Of a stretch of DNA of 64,000 nucleotides, positions 57,384 to 64,000 are shown in pieces. Within the stretch, counting starts at the first letter, position 1. Each line of letters begins with the position of its first letter. Origin of the DNA: Ursus arctos (taxonomy: Eukaryota; Chordata; Mammalia; Carnivora; Ursidae); assembly GCF_023065955.2 (NCBI RefSeq), contig NW_026623056.1, forward strand, positions 85,683,256 through 85,747,255. Direction: 5' to 3'. Below the pieces are notes generated by a model. That model saw only the letters and a program-made list of their open reading frames with translations. It searched no databases and was not told where the DNA came from. The translations under genes and the position numbers were made by a program.

Positions 57384-57787
57384 AAAAATCAGACAAGATC
57401 ATTATCTCCTCCAGTCCCGTCCCCCGCGAAATAAGTCAAGCAGAGAAAGACAATGATCATATGGTTTCACTCATTTATGGAACATAAGTAGGAAGATCGG
57501 TAGGAGAAGAAAGAGAAGACGAAAGGGGGGGGTAAACAGAAGGGGGAATGAACCATGAGAGACTATGGACTCTGGGAAACAAACTAAGGGCTTCAGAGGG
57601 GACGGGGGTGGGGGAATGGGATAGGCCGGTGATGGGTATTAAGGAGGGCACGTATTGCATGGTGCACTGGGTGTTATACGCAAACAATGAATCATGGAAC
57701 GTTACATCAAAAACTAGGGATGTACTGTATGGTGACTAACATAATATAATAAAAAAATATTATTATAAAAAAAATCAGACAAGATCA
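57384..57787 (+). mobile_element. Young L1 3' end with 18-bp TSD and a tiny 5' inversion
   Basis: TSD aaaaatcagacaagatca identical at 57384-57401 and 57770-57787. Sense L1 starts at about 57427 (gaaataagtcaagcagagaa) and runs to gtatggtgactaacataata plus tail. The bases between (57400-57421, cattatctcctccagtcccg) are the reverse complement of the ORF2 sequence just upstream (seen at 28727-28742 as cactggaggagataat), so this is a twin-primed copy. Confidence 0.9.
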
Positions 57788-57824
57788 ACTTGCTAGAGAA
57801 AACCACAAGCAAACACTTGTGTAC

Positions 57825-58386
57825 AAGAAAGCCGCTACAGCAGCAAGGTCCACAATAGCCAAGCTGTGGAAGGAGCTGAGATGCCCTTCAACAGATGAAT
57901 GGATAAAGAAGATGTGGTCCATATATACAATGAAATATTACTCAGCCATCAGGAAGGAAGAATACCCATCATTTGCATCCAAATGGATGGAACTGGAGGG
58001 TATTATGCTAAGTGAAGTAAGTCAATCAGAGAAAGACAATTATCATATGGTTTCACTCATATGTGGAACATAAGGAATAGCTTGGAGGACCACAGGGGAA
58101 GGGAGGGAAAACTGAAGGGGGAGGAAATCAGAGAGCGAGACAAACCATGAGAGACTCTGGACTCTAGGAAACAAACTCAGGGTTACAGAGGAGAGGGGGG
58201 TGGATGGAGGGGGTAACTGGGTGATGGGTATTAAAGAGGGCACATGTTGTGATGAACACTGGGTGTTATATGCAACTAATGAATCGCTGAACACTACATC
58301 AAAAACTAATGGTGTACTATATGCTGGCTAACCGCACATAAATAATAATAATGATGATAATAATAATAAAAAGAAAGCCGCTACAG
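57825..58386 (+). mobile_element. 5'-truncated L1 with exact 16-bp TSD
   Basis: Insert 57841-58370, from the ORF2 C-terminus (cagcaaggtccacaatagcc) through the stop at 58071-58073 (LICGT then stop), the 3' UTR and an AAT-rich tail (58338-58370). TSD aagaaagccgctacag identical at 57825-57840 and 58371-58386. Its 3' end (tgtactatatgctggctaac) differs from the gtatggtgactaac group, so it is another subfamily. The ORF2 tail is open to the natural stop. Confidence 0.93.
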
Positions 58387-59669
58387 AGAGGAGTGGTTAC
58401 ACCATTACACATTACTCCAAGCTCCAAGAAAATGGACCCAAGAAGCAAGAGTGAATGGGCAAAACAATAGGGGATTACATGGGCCATTGCCTTTGGAGCA
58501 GACACATCTCTGGCTCCTCTCCTCCACTCCACACCCCACCTCCCACCTTGAACTGAGTGGTAACTAACAGCAGCACATAACACAGGTAAAAGTGATGGAT
58601 TGAGACACTTATACCTAAGAGGCATTCATTCACCTGACGCTATGGCAGAAAGTGGCTTGATGCTCACTAAGCCCATCTTCCTCTTTCTGGACACACAGGA
58701 AGACTTTATTGCCAGCCTCTGCTGAAGTTAGGTTGAGATCCTGTAACTAGTTTCTAACCCATAGATGACAATAAAGTGCACCTTTCCAGATCTGGCCATG
58801 AAATGTTGCATGCAATCATCCTCATTTTTTTTTCCTCTCTGAAATTAAAGAACACAGTGAAAATCTATGAGGAGCTCCTGGAAGATGACAATGCTCCAAG
58901 ATGTAAACAGCCAGGATCCCAACATCAATAGAAAGAAAAACAAATCTGTATTGAACTACTAAGAGCTTTGGGTTATTTCTTACAGCTGACATGAGTTCTC
59001 CAATTAATACCATAGCCAAAAAAGCACTCAGAGGATATGGAGCAGCCACAGTGAGAAAACACCTCACCAGCATCTCCATCTTCTCTATCAGGGCATTGAC
59101 AGGAAATGGATGGCACACCTGAAGCATTGACCAAAGAGATATTCACAAATGGACTATTTCAAGAGTTAAAGGGAGGGCTGAAGGAACCATCCAAAGATAG
59201 AGAAGTTCTCAGAGGTTAGCAACAGAGGAAAACCATGACTTCCCCCAGGCCTGAAGGGGGAAAGGATAGAGCAGGAAGAGCTGTAGCCATAAGGGTAGAG
59301 TATGTCAACATAAGTTCTGACTATAGATAAAAATAACAACAACAACAACAAACATCACTATTGCCAAAACCAGGATGACAGAGGGCAGGGCAGGGGGAGG
59401 GAGGACCAATACTCAGTCTTTCCTCCTGCCCTTGAGACTCAGCTGGAGTTTCCCTTTAGCTGAACCAACTGGAAGGCGCTGGGCAAAGGAGACCAGTGAC
59501 ACAGAGATCAGCCTCCTGGGGCCCAGAGCAAGGCTGATTAGTACAGAACATGGATCTGGGAGACAAACAGAAAACCAGAATATGTTCCCAACAGTCCATC
59601 CTGCCCAGCCCCCAGTCACCAGAGATAAGCACCTGTGATCAGACCTGGCATCCACAGAGGGACAAACAA
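58387..59669. other. Unassigned stretch, part LTR-like
   Basis: 58640-59010 (attgaactactaagagcttt, gggttatttcttacagctga) is like the end of the LTR-like repeat at 34130-34475, but too diverged to name. An AAC microsatellite lies at 59335-59353. No gene. Confidence 0.4.
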
Positions 59670-60064
59670 AAGAGAAATGAGTAGACAACAAAGAATCAAA
59701 GATTTAAAGAAAGAGCAGCATGAGATCACCACAAAGAAGAAATAATACCAAAGGTACAGAGTTCATAGAGCAAATAGAAGAGGATTAACATAAATTTCAT
59801 GTTTTGGAAATGTTAAAAATGACTATCATATCCATAAATTAATAATTACATGAGAAAATTTGAGAAATCTTAAAATTTTTTTTAAAAATGGATTCAGAAA
59901 GTAAAATACCCCGAGTAAATGCAACTGGAGAAAGTTCATATTTAAATAGTGACTTGTTGACCTGGAAAACTGAGCCAAGGCATTGTTTAAGAAAATGTCA
60001 TCTAAAAGAAAAAATGGAAAATAAAAAAAATTTTAAATGTACAAAGTGCCAATATACATCTAAT

Positions 60065-60114
60065 GAAAATTCTAGAAATAGAGAACAGAGAAAATTCTAG
60101 AAATGGAGAAGAAC
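60065..60114. repeat. Two-copy 25-bp tandem duplication
   Basis: gaaaattctagaaatagaga and gaaaattctagaaatggaga start 25 bp apart at 60065 and 60090. Confidence 0.85.
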
Positions 60115-60502
60115 AAGTAATCAAGAAACAAAAAGAAAAATTTCCAGGGCTGAAGAAACATATGAATTCAAAATATTCATCACCTGCCAAAAGACCTACC
60201 TTCCCTTTGACACATTGGTACAAGATTCAGGAGTCTGGGGATAAGAGAAAATCCTAAATGTTTCATAAGAAAATAAAACAGTCTACCGAAAATGAATGAA
60301 CTTCTCCTTGACAATACTTGAGGCTAAAAGACAATAGAGTAATAACTTAAATTTCCGAGGGGAATTATTTTGAAGCTAGAATCTGATTCCCATCAAAATT
60401 AGCATGGAAAACGAAAAACAAAATAAAGGTATTTTCAAGACATTTGAAGATTCACACATGGGCCTTAGATTAGAAAAAAGAGAAATTAATTCAAAAAGGG
60501 AA

Positions 60503-60721
60503 AGATGTGGGGCACCTGGGTGACTCAGTCAGCTGGGCATCTGACTTTTGATTTTAGCGCAGATCGTGGTCTCGGGGTTGTGAGATCCAGCCCCGCATCG
60601 GACTCCACACTCAGTGCAGATTCCGCTTGGGATTCTCCCTCTCCCTCTGCCCCTCCCCACTCTCTCACTCTCTGTAAAATAAAGAAATAAAATCTTTTAA
60701 AAAGGGGGGGGGGAGATGTGG
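60503..60721 (+). mobile_element. SINEC with TSD and expanded G run
   Basis: Body about 60511-60700: ggcacctgggtgactcagtc, cttttgattttagcgcagat, gagatccagccccgcatcgg, CT-rich end, tail aataaagaaataaaatcttt. TSD agatgtgg at 60503-60510 and 60714-60721. It likely extends to aaaaagggaaagatgtgg, with the right copy's G run grown to ten (60704-60713). Confidence 0.9.
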
Positions 60722-61837
60722 GACCCAAGAATCAACAATAAATGGGGAAACCAATAAAACATAGTTTGGAAATATATTTTTAAATTCTTAACAATAATCT
60801 GCAACTAAAATCCCAGAATATCTCTATATGAGAGAAGATGTCTACAGGGGAAGGAGGAAAGGGAGTAAAAATATGCTAAGGTTCTCATTGTGTTTGGGAT
60901 AGGAATGAGAAATAAATAAATTAATTCTTAATGACTAATTTGGAATTAATATTCCAAATATTCATTAACCTAACAATGAGAAAGGGGATATAATTTTAGA
61001 TAAAAGATTTTATTAAATAAAAGCAAGTAATACTATACAAAAATTTTGATGATCTCAGTAAGTATGTGATTTTTTACAAAAATATGAATTAATCAAATTT
61101 CATCTTAGAAAGGGTAAAGACTGTGAGTAGGTGGATAAATTAAAACCCTTTTAAAAACTGAAAAGGTAGTCAAAGCCAGAATCCTTTTTAAAAACAAAGG
61201 AATTATGAACAAGTACTTTTATAAGGATTTCTATTCCTTGAAGCAAGTGGTAATCCTTAAATTATGTATCTATCTGGAAGTACACAAAAATAGAGAGATT
61301 CCAGACTCATTCAACACAGGTAGCATCACTGTGATTCCAAAACCAGACAAGGTTAGCCACAAATAAAGTGAAGCCATAGGCCAAAGTTACCTATAAATAT
61401 GTAAACATAGATGTAAAATACTAAAAATTATATTAGCAAATCATATTCCGTAATATATTATTATTTTTTAATTCTAGCCAAGCAGAATTCATCTAGAAAT
61501 GCAAAAGTGGTTCAACATTAGGAAATTTATGATGCAGTCAACTACAACAGATGTAAGGACAAAACATTCTGTTCATCTCAATGCAAAAATTTATTTGATA
61601 AAATTCTATACTATTTCCAAATTTTTTTAAAAAACTCTTATTACACTAAGAAAGGATGTAAAATCATGTACCTGAAACTCACAGAAAATATCATACCAAA
61701 AAATGAAAGATTAGAAATTTTCCATTACGGTCAAGAACAAGACAACCATCGTTGCTATTATTCATCATTGTTCTGCATTATAGGTTCTATTTTAAAAGAG
61801 AGAAAAGTAAAAGAAACAAGAGGTGTAAATTGTGGAT

Positions 61838-62614
61838 AAAAATTTCCCTACATGTAAACCACACTGAGATACCACCTTACGCCAGTTAGAATGGCAAAAA
61901 TAGACAAGGCAAGAAACAACAATTGTTGGAGGGGATGTGGAGAAAGGGGATCCCTCCTACATTGTTGGTGGGAATGCAAGTTGGTACAGCCACTCTGGAA
62001 AACCGTGTGGAGGTCCCTTAAAAAGTTAAAAATTGAGCTACCCTATGATCCAGCCATTGCACTACTGGGTGTTTACCCCAAAGATACAGACGTAGTAAAG
62101 AGAAGGGCCATATGCACCCCAATGTTCATAGCAGCAATGTCCACAATAGCTAAATCGTGGAAGGAGCCAAGATGCCCTTCAACAGATGACTGGATTAAGA
62201 AGTTGTGGTCCATATATACAATGGAATATTACTCAGCTATCAGAAAGAATGAGTTCTCAACATTTGCTGCAACATGGACGGCACTGGAGGAGATAATGCT
62301 AAGTGAAATAAGTCAAGCAGAGAAAGACAACTATCATATGATTTCTCTCATCTATGGAACATAAGAACTAGGATGATCGGTAGGGGAAGAAAGGGATAAA
62401 GAAAGGGGGGGTAATCAGAAGGGGGAATGAAACATGAGAGACTATGGACTATGAGAAACAAACTGAGGGCCTCAGAGGGGAGGGCGGTGGGGGAATGGGA
62501 TAGACCGGTGATGGGTAATAAGGAGGGCACGTATTGCATGGTGCACTGGGTGTTATACATGGGAAACTGGGGATGTACTGTATGGTGACTAACATAATAA
62601 AAAATCATTTAAAA

Positions 62615-62653
<39 letters not shown>

Positions 62654-62690
62654 ATATTTAGGAACAGGAAAAAAAATTTCCCTACATGTA
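61838..62690 (+). mobile_element. Young 5'-truncated L1 with exact 19-bp TSD
   Basis: Insert 61857-62671: ORF2 C-terminus, 3' UTR with G-rich block, end gtatggtgactaacataata, then an AAAT-repeat tail (about 62615-62655). TSD aaaaatttccctacatgta identical at 61838-61856 and 62672-62690. About 29 bp of 3' UTR present in the copy at 33045-33080 are missing here at gttatacatgggaaactggg. The bases tttaggaacagg follow the AAAT tail before a second A run. Confidence 0.95.
61858..62364 (+). pseudogene. LINE-1 ORF2 C-terminal fragment, frame intact
   Basis: Open from the first bases of the insertion ([12 protein letters not shown]) to the natural stop after LIYGT, about 168 codons, with no stop or frameshift. 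It keeps the C-terminal Cys-rich motif C-x3-C-x7-H-x4-C (CWRGC...HCWWEC, 61924-61977). The full ORF2 protein is over 1,200 residues with endonuclease and RT domains, all lost by 5' truncation. It has no promoter of its own and is an inert remnant. Its undamaged frame fits a recent insertion. Confidence 0.93.
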
Positions 62691-62800
62691 GACAAATTGT
62701 GATCCCAAGAGAATTGACAGAAATATTATTAAAAATAATATCGGATATGAAACTAGTAGCTTTCTTATGCACAAGCATTAACAAATTGAAGACCTTTTAG

Positions 62801-63769
62801 ATTTTCTTCTAATACTTTTGTAGTTTAGTGTTTTACTTTTTTATTTGTATGTATTTATTGATACTATATCCTCACATAAATAATAAAATGCAAAAAAATA
62901 CAAGTTATTTGGGAGTTTGGTGGTACTTTAATTTGCCAAGTTGTTTAAAGTTATAAAAGTATTTAAAAATTGGCAGCAACGTTTTTGATTATTTGAGAGA
63001 AAATTTTGCACACAATATGTCATATATTTTGGACAAAATGCAATACATTTCAATGCAAGCATATACTACATAAAAGCACACCTACTAGAGCTCAAGGTCC
63101 ATGTGATGCTACAACAAATGAACTAATTTATTTACTAATAAGTTAGTATTTTGGGAATATATTATGTGTTAGACTCTGCAGTGCACACTATGAGAAAAAT
63201 GAGATGGAGCATTTGCCAGCACATAACTTTTCTTACATCTATAGCAAGTCATAGCCTCATATTAATATAAAATTTACCTTTATAGAAAGAATATGGTTAT
63301 GTGTAAGCAGAAATTTATAAAGTGACACTGATGTGGCAAGGGATAAGTATATTAAGAAACTAGATTGAAGAAAAGAAGTCTTTATTAAGTATAATTTGGA
63401 AAATTATGGAGAGTTTAAAGATGTTTTTATAAAAATCTCTGTTTATAGTCACCACTAAATAGTGGTGAGATAAGTAATCATAGAAGCAGAATATTACATG
63501 ACTAAGGTGAAAAGGGATGGAGATCCTCTGCCAGAATGAAAAAAAGAAAAGAAAAGAAAAGAAAAAAAGCAGTATGTTGTTATTTTGTTTAATACAATGT
63601 GATTCTCTTTTTTTTTTTTTTTTTTAGTTCCTTAAGCCATCTGGAATTCATTTTAGCAGACCATGTTTTCTTCATTTTGCTCTCAGCAGAAAGTGCTCTG
63701 TGGATACCAGTGGCTGCATGACTCTCTTGCCCTCAGTCCTGTCCTACCTGGGATTTTAGAGGTTAAAAG
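62801..63769. other. Unassigned AT-rich stretch, part possibly antisense L1
   Basis: 62795-62900 (gattttcttctaatactttt, gtagtttagtgttttact) and 63630-63665 (ccatctggaattcattttag) resemble antisense L1 ORF2 but are too short to be sure. GAAAA repeats are at 63540-63568 and a poly-T at 63608-63626. No gene. Confidence 0.35.
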
Positions 63770-63965
63770 AATGATACATTGCCCAGTTTCAACCCCAATA
63801 TTGCCAGTTACTACTTGTGTGATCTTAGGCTGCTACCAAACTCACTGAACCTCAGTCTTCTCATCTACCAGGAGGAGAAAATAATACCTATGTCATAGCA
63901 TTGTCAGGAGGATTAAATAAGAGCACATATGAAAAGTCACCAGCACAGTGCCTGGTGTTGTTCTT
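63770..63965 (+). mobile_element. MIR SINE
   Basis: caaccccaatattgccagtt, acttgtgtgatcttaggctg, ctgaacctcagtcttctcat, aggaggattaaataagagca, cagcacagtgcctggtgttg: near full-length MIR. Confidence 0.85.
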
Positions 63966-64000
63966 ACAGCTGGGAAACAAATCCCTCCAAACTCAATGGC

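Larger units (their letters stand above)
59670..62800 (+). mobile_element. Ancient L1 copy split by a SINEC and a young L1
   Basis: 59670-60500: old L1M-like sequence (aaaaatttccagggctgaag, gaggctaaaagacaatagag). 61270-61840: decayed ORF2 reverse-transcriptase region (gattccaaaaccagacaagg, aatgcaaaagtggttcaaca, ttatttgataaaattctata). 62691-62800: later ORF2 (ggatatgaaactagtagctt). SINEC 60511-60713 and L1 61857-62671 are younger insertions. No frame is open. Confidence 0.65.

Noticed and set aside
57402..57426. Non-templated filler at an L1 5' junction
   Set aside because: Most of it is explained as inverted L1 ORF2 sequence; moved to findings as a tiny twin-priming event.

Overview
This window is mammalian nuclear DNA, not bacterial or viral. 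The repeats point to an arctoid carnivore, most likely a bear or a seal/walrus. Ten copies of the tRNA-derived carnivore SINE (SINEC/Can-SINE) are present. Several carry the head and body I associate with bears and pinnipeds (box-B-like gggatcgagccccac, then a CT-rich body and an AAATAAAATCTTT tail). Several young LINE-1 copies share a carnivore-type 3' end (gtatggtgactaacataata). The species cannot be settled from the sequence alone.

I find no protein-coding gene, RNA gene or promoter that I can support. The window reads as intergenic or deep-intronic DNA with many generations of retrotransposons. Oldest layer: L2 LINEs, MIR SINEs, hAT-Charlie DNA transposons (MER5A-like, MER20-like) and one CR1/L3-like scrap. 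Middle layer: MaLR/MLT1 LTRs (about 5.1-6.0, 6.5-7.0, 10.4-10.9, 43.6-44.0 and 53.4-53.9 kb) and old L1 fragments. Youngest layer: SINECs and 5'-truncated L1s with clean target-site duplications (TSDs).

Layout. 0-15 kb: MIR, MER5, old L1, L2, MLT1 and one antisense SINEC. 14-20 kb: a run of L2 pieces, a 155-bp GAAA tract and a MER5A split by a SINEC. 22-25.4 kb: a 5'-inverted L1, a GAAT-rich minisatellite and an antisense L1. 27-29.1 kb: the largest young L1, 2.0 kb, 5'-inverted, with a broken ORF2. 29.6-34.8 kb: long L2 copies cut by L1s, including a 48-bp L1 insertion. 37.4-38.5 kb: a diverged local duplication. 42.4-43.3 kb: SINEs nested in a SINE nested in a MIR. 48-51 kb: three SINECs, one joined to an L1. 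52-55 kb: older L1s. 57.4-58.4 kb: two young L1s 37 bp apart. 59.7-62.8 kb: an ancient L1 split by a SINEC and a young L1.

The elements do not form a pathway. What they share is mechanism: L1 reverse transcriptase and endonuclease made both the L1 and SINEC insertions, seen in A-rich tails and TSDs that begin with AAAA/AAGA-type target sites. I did not find a new biological system. The most notable items are mechanistic: three twin-primed (5'-inverted) L1s, one with an inverted piece of only about 22 bp; an L1 insertion holding only about 25 bp of L1; and several dated nesting series.
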